A stretch of 64,000 nt of DNA from Microbacterium paludicola (lineage in GTDB: Bacteria; Actinomycetota; Actinomycetes; Actinomycetales; Microbacteriaceae). Under the pieces are notes generated by a model. It was not told the origin of the DNA and did not search any database. It was given only the letters and a program-made list of their open reading frames with translations. This document shows, in pieces, positions 57,084-64,000 of the stretch (positions are counted from its first letter, which is position 1; each line of letters opens with the position of its first letter). The position numbers and the translations under genes are program-made. Where the stretch lies: contig NZ_JADGLL010000012.1 in the NCBI RefSeq assembly GCF_015235415.1, positions 1-64,000 of the forward strand. The letters run 5' to 3'.

Positions 57084-57089
57084 AGACTA
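57084..57089 (-). promoter_or_regulatory. -10 element of the sirA operon
   Basis: TAGTCT on the minus strand lies 31 nt before the sirA ATG. The -35 region (gtcgcc) is poor, which suggests an activator is needed. Confidence 0.5.
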
Positions 57090-57138
57090 AGGAGCACCGT
57101 GCGGATGGCGACACGAAGAGACGTGGTGTTACGAATCC

Positions 57139-57156
57139 CCACCGCGCAGGTAGGAA
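57139..57156 (-). promoter_or_regulatory. Shared sulfur-gene operator upstream of sirA operon
   Basis: TTCCTACC-N3-GCGGTGG on the minus strand, 49 nt before the -10, matching the tauE-like promoter element (49482-49499) in 16 of 18 positions and in spacing. Confidence 0.65.
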
Positions 57157-57195
57157 AACCTCGACCGCGCCGGTTATCGGCCCCCGATCAGGGGA

Positions 57196-57678
57196 TCAGA
57201 TGAAGAACTCCGGCGCGTCCGTGCGCCGCTCGGGGTGGGGACTGATCCATGCGGTGGGCGAGCGCACGAGCGCGGCCACATTGTCGGGCAGCCGCGAGGC
57301 GGCGAGATCGGCGAGGGTTGTGCCCTCGAGCACCTCGCGCACGCTCGCGCGCAGCGCGACCCACAGCTCGAGCAGCACGCCCTCCTCGCGCATCTCGCTC
57401 GGGCGCTGATCGCGCACGAACACGAGCGGGCCGTCGACGGCCCGGATGACGTCGGCGACCGTGATGCGCTCGGCGGGCCGCGCGAGTTCGTAGCCGCCGC
57501 CGGCGCCGCGGCGGCTTGTCACCACTCCCGCGCGGGTCAGGCCGGTCAGGATGCCCTCGAGGAACTTCCCCGGGATCTCCTCGGCGTTCGCGATCTCGGC
57601 GCTGGTCAGCACTCCCGCCGCACCGGCGAGCAGCACCGAGGCGCGCACAGCGTATTCGGCACGGGCGGAGATGCGCAT
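57196..57678 (-). CDS. Rrf2-family transcriptional regulator (no cysteines)
   Basis: The 160-residue protein starts MRISARAEYAVRA, the typical Rrf2 N-terminus; the winged helix is at about residues 25-60 (TSAEIANAEEIPGKFLEGILTGLTRAG) with the wing SRRGAGGGYELARP. The dimerisation helix follows. It has no cysteine at all, so it cannot hold an iron-sulfur cluster like IscR or NsrR; it is more like CymR, the B. subtilis cysteine regulator. It lies directly upstream of the sirA operon on the same strand, so it may control sulfur genes. A CAGGAT -10 sits 6 nt before the ATG. Confidence 0.88.
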   Translation of the reverse strand: MRISARAEYAVRASVLLAGAAGVLTSAEIANAEEIPGKFLEGILTGLTRAGVVTSRRGAGGGYELARPAERITVADVIRAVDGPLVFVRDQRPSEMREEGVLLELWVALRASVREVLEGTTLADLAASRLPDNVAALVRSPTAWISPHPERRTDAPEFFI

Positions 57679-57684
57679 ACGCCG

Positions 57685-57690
57685 ATCCTG
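57685..57690 (-). promoter_or_regulatory. -10 element of Rrf2 gene
   Basis: CAGGAT on the minus strand ends 6 nt before the ATG. Confidence 0.45.
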
Positions 57691-57700
57691 TCACGACGCA

Positions 57701-57734
57701 CGAAGGACCGGATCTCGCGGGATCCGGTCCTTCG
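57701..57734 (-). terminator. Terminator of the beta-oxidation operon
   Basis: A perfect 14-bp stem (57701-57714 with 57721-57734) lies 22 nt after the fadJ-like stop. Confidence 0.85.
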
Positions 57735-57755
57735 TATGGTGTCGCCCGGCCGTCG

Positions 57756-59909
57756 TCAGCGGTTGGCGGCTCCCCGCAGAGGCGGGGTGTGGAACGTGCG
57801 GCCCGTCGCGCGCTCCGAGGCTCCGGAGCGGTCGAGGTAGGCCGAGGCGCCGCCGTTGATGAACGGCCAGCCGCCGCCGAGGATGAGGCAGAGGTCGATG
57901 TCCTCGACCTCCGGCACAACGCCCTCGTCCAGCATGAGCCGGATCTCGCTGGCGAGGCCGTCCTCGACCCGACGCAGGATCTCGTCCTCCGTCGCGGGGC
58001 TCTTGCCCGTCTCGAGCACCTTCTGAGCCTGCTTCGTCCAGCCAGTGACCTTGCCGTTCTTGTCCTTCTCGACGACGTCGCCGACCTCGGCGAGGCGGTG
58101 CAGGTTGTCCGACGCGAAGAAGCGGTCGGGGAAGTGGCGCACCATCGTGTCCTGGACGTGGGCGGCGACCTTCCAGCCGACGAGGTCGATCAGCTGGAAC
58201 GGCGTCATCGGCAGGCCGAGGGGAGCGAACGCCTTCTCGACCGTGAGCAGCGGGGTGCCCTCGTCGACGGCGCGCGCCGCCTCGCCCATGACCTTCGCCA
58301 GCAGGCGGTTGACCACAAATCCGGGCGCGTCGGCCGTGAGCACGGCGTTCTTGCGCAGGTTCTTGGCGACCACGAAGGCGGTCGAGAGCGCCTCGTCGCT
58401 CGACTGCGGGGTCTTCACGATCTCGATCAGCGGCATGACCGCGACGGGGTTGAAGAAGTGGAAGCCGACGAGCCGCTCGGGGTGCTCGAGGACGGATCCG
58501 ATCTCCTCGACCGACAGCGACGACGTGTTGGTCGCGAGGATGGCGTCGGGGGCGATGACCTGCTCGATCTCGCGGAACACCTGTTGCTTGACGCCGGTCT
58601 CCTCGAACACCGCCTCGATCACGAAGTCGCAGTCGGCGTACTCGCTCTTGTCGACGGTGCCGTGCACCAGCGCGCGGAGGCGGTTGCCGGTGTCGGAGTC
58701 GATGCGCCCCTTCGCCTCGAGCGCGGCGATCTCGTCGCGGATGTAGGCGAGGCCCTTGTCGACGCGCGCCTGGTCGATGTCGGTGATGAGCACCGGCACC
58801 TGCAGACGACGCACGAACAGCAGCGCGAACTGGCTGGCCATGAGGCCCGCGCCGATGACGCCGACCTTCGTGACCTTCTTCGCGAGCTCCTTGTCGGGCG
58901 CGCCCACCGGGCGCTTCGCCCGCTTCTGCACGAGATCGAACGCGTACATCGAGGCGATGAACTGGTCGCCCGAGATGAGCTCGGCGAGCACCTCGTCCTC
59001 GCGTGCGAAGCCCTCCTCGACGGATCCCGACTTCGCCTTGTCGATGAGGTCGAGGGCGAGGTAGGGCGAACGGGGGACGGCGCCGATCCGGCTCTCGAGC
59101 ATTCCCCGCGCCATCTTGACGGCGATCGGCCACTTGGTGAGGCGCTCGATCCTGCCCGGCGCGTTCTTGCGCTCGACCTTGATCGTGCCGGCGAGCACGC
59201 CGTCGGCCCAGCGCAGCGAGTCCTCGAGGAAGCTCGTCGGGCTGAAGATCGCGTCGAACATCCCCAGGTCGAATGCCTGCTGCGGCTTGAGTGTGCGGTT
59301 CTGCTTGAGTGGGTTCGAGATGATCACCTCGAGCGCGTTCTCGATGCCGATCAGGTTCGGCAGCAGGGTGACGCCGCCCCACCCGGGGACGAGGCCGAGG
59401 AACACCTCGGGCAGCGCGATCGCGGCGGCCGAGGAGTCGACGGTGCGATAGGTCGAGTTCAGCGCGATCTCGACGGCGCCGCCGAGCGCGAGCCCGTTGA
59501 CGAACGAGAACGAGGGAACGCCGAGCGCCGACAGCTTGCCGAGCACGTGGTGGCCGAGCTGGGCGATGAGGCGTGCGATGTCCTTCGAGGGAAGGTCGCC
59601 CACGCTGGAGAGATCGGCACCGGCGGCGAAGATGTACGGCTTGCCCGTCACGGCGACCGCGTCGATCTCGCCGGCGGCGGCGCGCTTCTTCAGCTCGTCG
59701 AGCGTCGCTCCGAGCTCGGTGAGCGTCGCGGGCCCCAGGGTGTTGGGGCGGGTGTGGTCCTTGCCGTTGTGCAGCGTGATCAGCGCGATGGTGCGGCCGC
59801 TGGGCAGTCGCACGTCGCTGACCAGCGAACGCGTCACGACCTCGTCGCCGGAGAGCGCGAGGAGGGGGGAGAAGTCGATGGTGGTGTAGTCGGTCACGGC
59901 TGCGCTCAC
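57756..59909 (-). CDS. fadJ: Fatty-acid oxidation alpha subunit (enoyl-CoA hydratase/3-hydroxyacyl-CoA dehydrogenase)
   Basis: The 717-residue multifunctional protein has an N-terminal crotonase domain (residues 1-200) with oxyanion-hole IFAAGADLSSV and both catalytic glutamates (GAVEIALN; LPEVFLGLVPG). A linker helix leads to the NAD-binding 3-hydroxyacyl-CoA dehydrogenase domain: VGVIGAGLMASQFALLF near residue 350, NTSSLSV, and the catalytic His in VGFHFFNPVAVMPLIE. The C-terminal helical domain has APGFVVNRLL. Start GTG overlaps the thiolase stop (GTGA). Together with the thiolase it completes beta-oxidation of fatty acids. Confidence 0.94.
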   Translation of the reverse strand: MSAAVTDYTTIDFSPLLALSGDEVVTRSLVSDVRLPSGRTIALITLHNGKDHTRPNTLGPATLTELGATLDELKKRAAAGEIDAVAVTGKPYIFAAGADLSSVGDLPSKDIARLIAQLGHHVLGKLSALGVPSFSFVNGLALGGAVEIALNSTYRTVDSSAAAIALPEVFLGLVPGWGGVTLLPNLIGIENALEVIISNPLKQNRTLKPQQAFDLGMFDAIFSPTSFLEDSLRWADGVLAGTIKVERKNAPGRIERLTKWPIAVKMARGMLESRIGAVPRSPYLALDLIDKAKSGSVEEGFAREDEVLAELISGDQFIASMYAFDLVQKRAKRPVGAPDKELAKKVTKVGVIGAGLMASQFALLFVRRLQVPVLITDIDQARVDKGLAYIRDEIAALEAKGRIDSDTGNRLRALVHGTVDKSEYADCDFVIEAVFEETGVKQQVFREIEQVIAPDAILATNTSSLSVEEIGSVLEHPERLVGFHFFNPVAVMPLIEIVKTPQSSDEALSTAFVVAKNLRKNAVLTADAPGFVVNRLLAKVMGEAARAVDEGTPLLTVEKAFAPLGLPMTPFQLIDLVGWKVAAHVQDTMVRHFPDRFFASDNLHRLAEVGDVVEKDKNGKVTGWTKQAQKVLETGKSPATEDEILRRVEDGLASEIRLMLDEGVVPEVEDIDLCLILGGGWPFINGGASAYLDRSGASERATGRTFHTPPLRGAANR

Positions 59910-61117
59910 TTCTGCTTCTTCTTCTTGCCGGTGTAGTGCGGGTTCTCCCAGATCACGGTGCCGCCCTGGCCGAGGCCAACGCACATCGCGGTCATGCCGT
60001 AGCGCACCTCGGGGTGCTCGGCGAACTGCGCCGCGAGCTGGATCATCAGGCGCACGCCCGAGGCCGCCAGCGGGTGGCCGAGCGCGATGGCCCCGCCCCA
60101 CATGTTCACGCGGGGGTCGTCGTCGGCGATGCCGAAGTGGTCGAGGAGCGAGAGCACCTGGATGGCGAACGCCTCGTTGAGCTCGAACAGGCCGATGTCG
60201 TCGATCGTGAGCCCCGCCTTGGCGAGGGCCTTCTCGGTGGAGGGGATCGGTCCGATGCCCATGATCTCGGGCTCGACGCCCGCGTAGGCGAACGAGACGA
60301 GCTTCATCTTCGGGGCCAGGCCGAACTCCTTGACCGCCGCGCCGCTCGCGAGCAGGCTCACGGTCGCGCCGTCGGTGAGGGGCGATGCGGTGCCGGCCGT
60401 GACGCGGCCGTGCGGACGGAAGGGCGTCTTCAGCCCGGCGAGGCCCTCCATGTTGGTCTCGGGACGGCGGCCCTCGTCCTCGGTGGCGAGCCCCCACGTG
60501 CCGTCGGCGCCCGAGATGGCGACGGGCACGAGGTCGGGCTGGAGCTTGCCGGCCTCGTACGCGGCCTGCGCCTTGTGCTGGCTCAGCATGCCGTAGCGGT
60601 CGGCACGCTCCTTGGTGAGGTGCGGGAAGCGGTCGTGGATGCGCTCGGCCGTGACGCCCATGTTGAGCGCGCCGGGGTCGACGAGCTTCTCGGCCACGAA
60701 GCGGGGGTTCGGGTCGGAGTTCGAGCCGATCGGGTGCTTGCCCATGTGCTCGACGCCGCCCGCGATGGCGAAGTCGTACATCCCGACGCCGATGGACGCG
60801 GCCATCGTGGTGACGCTCGTCATGGCGCCGGCGCACATACGCTCGACCGCGAGGCCCGGCACGGTCATCGGCAGCCCCGCGAGGATGCCGACGGTGCGGC
60901 CAAGGGTGAGGCCCTGGTCTCCCGTCTGCGAGGTCGCGGCGATGGCGACGTCGTCGATGCGATCCTTCGGGATCTCGGTGTTGCGCTCGAGGAGACCCTT
61001 CATCGCCTTGACGGCGAGGTCATCCGCTCGCGTGTTCCAGTACATGCCCTTTTCGCCGGCGCGCCCGAAGGGGGTGCGCACTCCGTCGACGAAATAGACA
61101 TCAGCCAGCTCGGCCAC
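59906..61117 (-). CDS. fadA: Acetyl-CoA acyltransferase (thiolase)
   Basis: The 403-residue thiolase cleaves 3-ketoacyl-CoA. Catalytic Cys is in VERMCAGAMTS (about residue 92), the His in GGAIALGHPLAASG, and the second Cys in MTAMCVGLGQGG. NEAFAIQ supplies the conserved Asn. The C-terminal tail is a lysine run (GKKKKQK), not part of the fold. The ATG has ggaggcag upstream. It lies first in the operon with the fadJ-like gene. Confidence 0.95.
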   Translation of the reverse strand: MAELADVYFVDGVRTPFGRAGEKGMYWNTRADDLAVKAMKGLLERNTEIPKDRIDDVAIAATSQTGDQGLTLGRTVGILAGLPMTVPGLAVERMCAGAMTSVTTMAASIGVGMYDFAIAGGVEHMGKHPIGSNSDPNPRFVAEKLVDPGALNMGVTAERIHDRFPHLTKERADRYGMLSQHKAQAAYEAGKLQPDLVPVAISGADGTWGLATEDEGRRPETNMEGLAGLKTPFRPHGRVTAGTASPLTDGATVSLLASGAAVKEFGLAPKMKLVSFAYAGVEPEIMGIGPIPSTEKALAKAGLTIDDIGLFELNEAFAIQVLSLLDHFGIADDDPRVNMWGGAIALGHPLAASGVRLMIQLAAQFAEHPEVRYGMTAMCVGLGQGGTVIWENPHYTGKKKKQK

Positions 61118-61196
61118 TCTGCCTCCAGTCGGATCGGGCCCGCCAGTCTCGCTGACGGCCCTGTCTGATCGGGTCAGCCGGGCACGCCGGCGGACC

Positions 61197-61219
61197 AGTA
61201 TCGGTTCCCGCTCAGCCTA
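61197..61219 (-). promoter_or_regulatory. Candidate promoter of thiolase operon
   Basis: On the minus strand TAGGCT (61219-61214) and GATACT (61202-61197) are both possible -10 hexamers 80-100 nt before the thiolase ATG. The data do not decide between them. Confidence 0.4.
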
Positions 61220-61262
61220 CGGAGGGGGCCTTCGCGCGCACGAAGCGGTTGGCCCGGATCCA

Positions 61263-62465
61263 CTAAGCCGGTTCGGCGGGCTCGTCGTCCGGTTGCACGG
61301 CCCGCACAAACGCGGAGGCGATGATCTGTGCGGTCTGTTCAATCTGCCACTCGCGCGCGCCGAGGCGACGGAGCGCATCCGCGATGCCGTCGGCGTCCGC
61401 CGGGACGGGCGGCTCCCACGCGACGCGGCGAAGCGTGTCGGGCGTGAGCAGGTTCTCCGTCGGCATCGAGAGCTGCTCCGCGCGCTCCTCGACCGCGGGG
61501 CGCGCCTGCTTCAGGCGGGCGTCGGCCTCGGGGTTGCGGTCGACCCACGCGCGAGGCGGCGGCAGCGTGTCGCTGGGCACCCGCTCGGCCGGCAGGTCGG
61601 CGCTCTCGCGCCCGAGGACGATGGCGTTCCACCAGCGGTCGAGCTGCGAGCGGCTCGCGCGTCCGTTGAAGGCCTTGAGCGCCGCGAGCTCGGCCTTGGT
61701 GGCCGGTGATGCGATGACGGCGGCGACGAGCGCGCGGTCCGGCACGAGGCGGCCGGGGGAGATGTCCTGCTGCATCGCGTACTCCTCGCGCGCGAGCCAT
61801 AGCTGGCGGGCGACCGCGAGGTTCCGGCGGCCGCGCACGGTGTGCAGACCGCTCAGCCGGCGCCACGGCTCGGCCCGCGGGGGCTTCGCCTCGCGCACCC
61901 GGGTCGCCTCGAACTCCTGCGCCGCGTACTCGGTCTTCCCGGCCTCCTCGAGGGCATCCACGAGCGCGTCGCGCACGTCGATGAGGTGCGTGACGTCCAG
62001 GGCGGCGTACTCGAGCCACGCCTGCGGGAGCGGCCGCGTCGACCAGTCGGCGGCCGAGTGCTCCTTCTTCAGCGTGATGCCGAGCGTCGCCTCCACGACG
62101 GCGGCCAGGCCGACGCGCTCCCAGCCGAGCAGGCGCGCCGCGAGCTCCGTGTCGAAGATGCGCGGCGGCAGCAGATCGAGCTCGCGCAGAGAGGGGAGGT
62201 CCTGGCTCGCGGCGTGAAGCACCCACTCCTCGTCGCCGATCGCGTCCTGCAGCGGCGACAGGTCATGGAGCGCCGGCGGGTCGAAGAGGAAGACGCCGGC
62301 GTCGCGGCGGAACACCTGCACGAGGTAGGCGCGCTGCGAGTAGCGGAAGCCGGATGCACGCTCGACGTCGACCGCGACCGGCCCCGTCCCGGCGGCGAGG
62401 GCCGCGCACGCCGCGGCGAGCTCCTCACTCGTGTCGATCACGTCGTACTGAGGGGCCTCAGCCAT
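61263..62465 (-). CDS. rnd: Ribonuclease D-like 3'-5' exonuclease with HRDC domain
   Basis: The 400-residue exonuclease has the DEDDy set: VAVDVERASGFRYSQRAYLVQ (Asp, Glu), HAASQDLPSLRELDL (Asp), and YAALDVTHLIDVRDAL (Tyr, Asp). An HRDC domain (about residues 210-290) follows and binds nucleic acid; the remainder is an actinobacterial helical end. It should trim 3' ends of structured RNA. Its ATG lies within the last codons of DUF3000 (8-nt overlap). Confidence 0.92.
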   Translation of the reverse strand: MAEAPQYDVIDTSEELAAACAALAAGTGPVAVDVERASGFRYSQRAYLVQVFRRDAGVFLFDPPALHDLSPLQDAIGDEEWVLHAASQDLPSLRELDLLPPRIFDTELAARLLGWERVGLAAVVEATLGITLKKEHSAADWSTRPLPQAWLEYAALDVTHLIDVRDALVDALEEAGKTEYAAQEFEATRVREAKPPRAEPWRRLSGLHTVRGRRNLAVARQLWLAREEYAMQQDISPGRLVPDRALVAAVIASPATKAELAALKAFNGRASRSQLDRWWNAIVLGRESADLPAERVPSDTLPPPRAWVDRNPEADARLKQARPAVEERAEQLSMPTENLLTPDTLRRVAWEPPVPADADGIADALRRLGAREWQIEQTAQIIASAFVRAVQPDDEPAEPA

Positions 62466-63039
62466 TCAGGTTCCTCCGCTCCCCGAGGACGGCGATGCCC
62501 TCGGACCCCGGCGGGAGACCCGCCAGCATGCATACGAGCTCGGCCCAGGCCTCGAGGTGCGCGCCGAACGCGCCGTCGGGCGACCACGAGGCCCGCAGCT
62601 CGATCTGGGCGCCGTCCCCCTCGTCGGAGAGGGAGCCGAAGCCCTTGGACAGGATCTTGGTGGCAGTGCCCGACGCGGAGTGGTACTGCGCACCCCGGGA
62701 CTCGAGCGCATCGACAAGCCACGACCACGTGACGTCGGCGAGCAGGGGATCGGTGCCGATCTCCGGCTCGAGAGGCGCCTGCGCGAAGGCGACGATGCGC
62801 CAGGCCCCGCCCCAGGCGTCCGGTTCCGAGGGGTCGTGCAGCAGGATGAACCTGCCGGTGCCGTAGGGCGATTCGCCCTCCTCGGTGGGGCGGACGTCGC
62901 CGGCCAGAGCGAGGCTGAACGGCGCGACGCCCTGCGGCGACGGGATCTCCCGCACGACGAAATCGGCGCGGAACGATGCGGCGCGCAGCTGCTCCTCCGC
63001 GGCGGCGAACGCGTCGCCGGGGCCTCGTCCTGCAGTCAC
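62458..63039 (-). CDS. DUF3000 family protein
   Basis: The 193-residue protein belongs to the actinobacterial DUF3000 family, which typically precedes RNase D. Conserved parts are RADFVVREIPSPQGVAPFSLALAGDV, GTGRFILLHDP, WRIVAFAQAPLEPEIG, and the Ser/Trp-rich RASWSPDGAFGAHLEAWAELVCMLAGLPPG. No catalytic or membrane motif is evident. The GTG start has TAATCT 6 nt upstream. Confidence 0.92.
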   Translation of the reverse strand: MTAGRGPGDAFAAAEEQLRAASFRADFVVREIPSPQGVAPFSLALAGDVRPTEEGESPYGTGRFILLHDPSEPDAWGGAWRIVAFAQAPLEPEIGTDPLLADVTWSWLVDALESRGAQYHSASGTATKILSKGFGSLSDEGDGAQIELRASWSPDGAFGAHLEAWAELVCMLAGLPPGSEGIAVLGERRNLNG

Positions 63040-63045
63040 GCTGTC

Positions 63046-63055
63046 AGATTAGAGT
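63046..63055. promoter_or_regulatory. Overlapping divergent -10 elements
   Basis: TAATCT (63051-63046, minus, 6 nt before DUF3000) and TAGAGT (63050-63055, plus, 9 nt before the hydrolase) share two bases, so the two promoters must compete for polymerase. Confidence 0.55.
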
Positions 63056-63064
63056 GGAGGGGTC

Positions 63065-64000
63065 ATGAAGGAGTCCAGGCGCGCCGCTTCCCCCTCCGCA
63101 TCCGCGCTGGTGACAATGGCGGCTCTCGTGCTCGGGGCGGCGAGTCTCGGCTCCGCGGCGGCGACGCGCATCGCCTCCGTCGCGCGCCGGGTCGTCACGC
63201 CCGCGGTGCGGACGGCGGATCTGCGCATCCTGCGCATCGACCGCGCGGCGCAGACGATCACGCTTGAGCGCAACGACGACACCGTGCTGCCGGGGCGCTA
63301 CGGGCTGTTCACGAACGGTGCGGGGTATCTGAAGCTCGGCGCCGTCCTCGCGTTCGACGAGGAGTCGGCGACACGCAAACTGCTGAGCCACGTGGATGCC
63401 GCGACCCGCGTGGGCGAGTACGCGTCGTTCAGCGGCTGGTACTTCGACAGCCCGGAGCAGCTGCATCTCCCGGTGAGCCGCCCGCTGATTCCGCTCCCGG
63501 TCGGCGACGCGCCCGCGTGGCTGTTCGACGCGGGCCGCGGCGACGACTGGGTGATCGGCGTGCACGGCCGGGGCGGCACGCGCGCCGAGATCCTGCGCGC
63601 GGTGCCCACGCTTCACCAGGCGGGCCTGACCACCCTCGTGATGTCGTACCGGGATGACGGCGAGGCGCCGCCGAGTCCCGCCGGGCTCTACGGTCTCGGC
63701 TCCACCGAGTGGCAGGACGTCGACGCCGCGATCGAGTTCGCGCGGGAGCGCGGCGCCCGGCGCGTCATCCTGATGGGCTGGTCGATGGGCGGCGCGATCG
63801 CGCTCCAGAGCGCCCTGCGCTCGGCCCACCGCGATCTCATCGCCGGGCTCATCCTGGATTCCCCGGTCATCGACTGGCAGATCGTCCTTGACGATCAGGC
63901 CGCGCAGCTGCGGATCCCGCGGGCGATCGTCCGCACCGCGATGGCGATGCTCGCCTCGCGTGCCGTGTCGCGGGCGGCCGGGCTCGGTCAGGGCATCCCG
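63065..64000 (+). CDS. Alpha/beta hydrolase (partial, cut by window end)
   Basis: The frame is open to the window end, at least 312 residues. After a basic start there is an N-terminal membrane or signal segment (ALVTMAALVLGAASLGSAAATR). The hydrolase domain has the oxyanion HGRGG near residue 165, the nucleophile elbow GWSMGG near residue 240, and LILDSPVIDW downstream. The catalytic Asp/His region lies beyond the window. The ATG is 9 nt after TAGAGT, or uses the ggagggg site just before it. The family covers esterases and peptidases of the BAAT/prolyl-oligopeptidase-like group; the substrate is unknown. Confidence 0.88.
   Translation, partial: MKESRRAASPSASALVTMAALVLGAASLGSAAATRIASVARRVVTPAVRTADLRILRIDRAAQTITLERNDDTVLPGRYGLFTNGAGYLKLGAVLAFDEESATRKLLSHVDAATRVGEYASFSGWYFDSPEQLHLPVSRPLIPLPVGDAPAWLFDAGRGDDWVIGVHGRGGTRAEILRAVPTLHQAGLTTLVMSYRDDGEAPPSPAGLYGLGSTEWQDVDAAIEFARERGARRVILMGWSMGGAIALQSALRSAHRDLIAGLILDSPVIDWQIVLDDQAAQLRIPRAIVRTAMAMLASRAVSRAAGLGQGIP

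Overview
The window is high-GC DNA (clearly above 65% by eye) from an actinobacterium, most likely Microbacteriaceae and close to Microbacterium. This rests on gene content and synteny: PafBC-TatAC-Mtr4-like helicase, GlnA2-GlnE-GlnA1, SepH-DUF4193-DUF3093-dut-DUF3710-DUF3159, and a FprA/FdxA/SirA sulfur operon. It is core chromosome carrying one insertion sequence. No rRNA, tRNA, CRISPR or phage genes were seen, and no gene-free stretch exceeds about 250 bases.

Layout. 1-20.7 kb: a PAC2 protein, HAD phosphatase, TrmI tRNA methyltransferase, FKBP lipoprotein, the PafB-PafC WYL regulators, TatA/TatC, an Mtr4-like helicase and Lnt; then nitrogen assimilation (glnA2, glnE, and convergent glnA1 with a GlnR-like box), RDD and DUF4191 membrane proteins, and a possible pseudokinase. 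20.7-25.5 kb (minus): pepA, lpdA, sucB. 25.5-32.1 kb: a second PAC2 protein, the principal sigma factor, a CofE-like ligase, an ATP-grasp protein, two overlapping half-complementary alanine racemase-like genes, and a DUF7455 protein. 32.3-38.1 kb: topoisomerase IV genes parE and parC flanking a DUF6412 protein and a YidC-like insertase. 38.2-44.3 kb: a phosphodiesterase-like protein, an IS481-family element, sepH, and the small conserved actinobacterial genes around dut. 44.5-49.5 kb: aconitase and dxs. 49.5-57.7 kb: assimilatory sulfate reduction (tauE-like exporter; sirA-cysH-cysD-cysN-fprA-fdxA; Rrf2 regulator). 57.7-64 kb: fatty-acid beta-oxidation (fadJ-like, thiolase), RNase D, DUF3000, and an alpha/beta hydrolase cut by the window end.

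How the genes work together. CysDN and CysH turn sulfate into sulfite, SirA reduces sulfite to sulfide, and FprA/FdxA encoded in the same operon can supply the electrons. An 18-bp element shared by the sirA and tauE promoters at nearly equal distance from the -10 suggests co-regulation. GlnE should adenylylate GlnA1, which keeps the tyrosine site, but not GlnA2, which lacks it.

The most novel candidate is the alanine racemase pair at 29965-31676. One protein keeps the barrel and PLP lysine but lacks the catalytic tyrosine; the other keeps the tyrosine-bearing C-terminal domain but lacks the lysine and most of the barrel. They may form an obligate heterodimer. A further window-wide trait is leaderless transcription: at least eleven genes have a -10 hexamer exactly 6 nt before the start codon.
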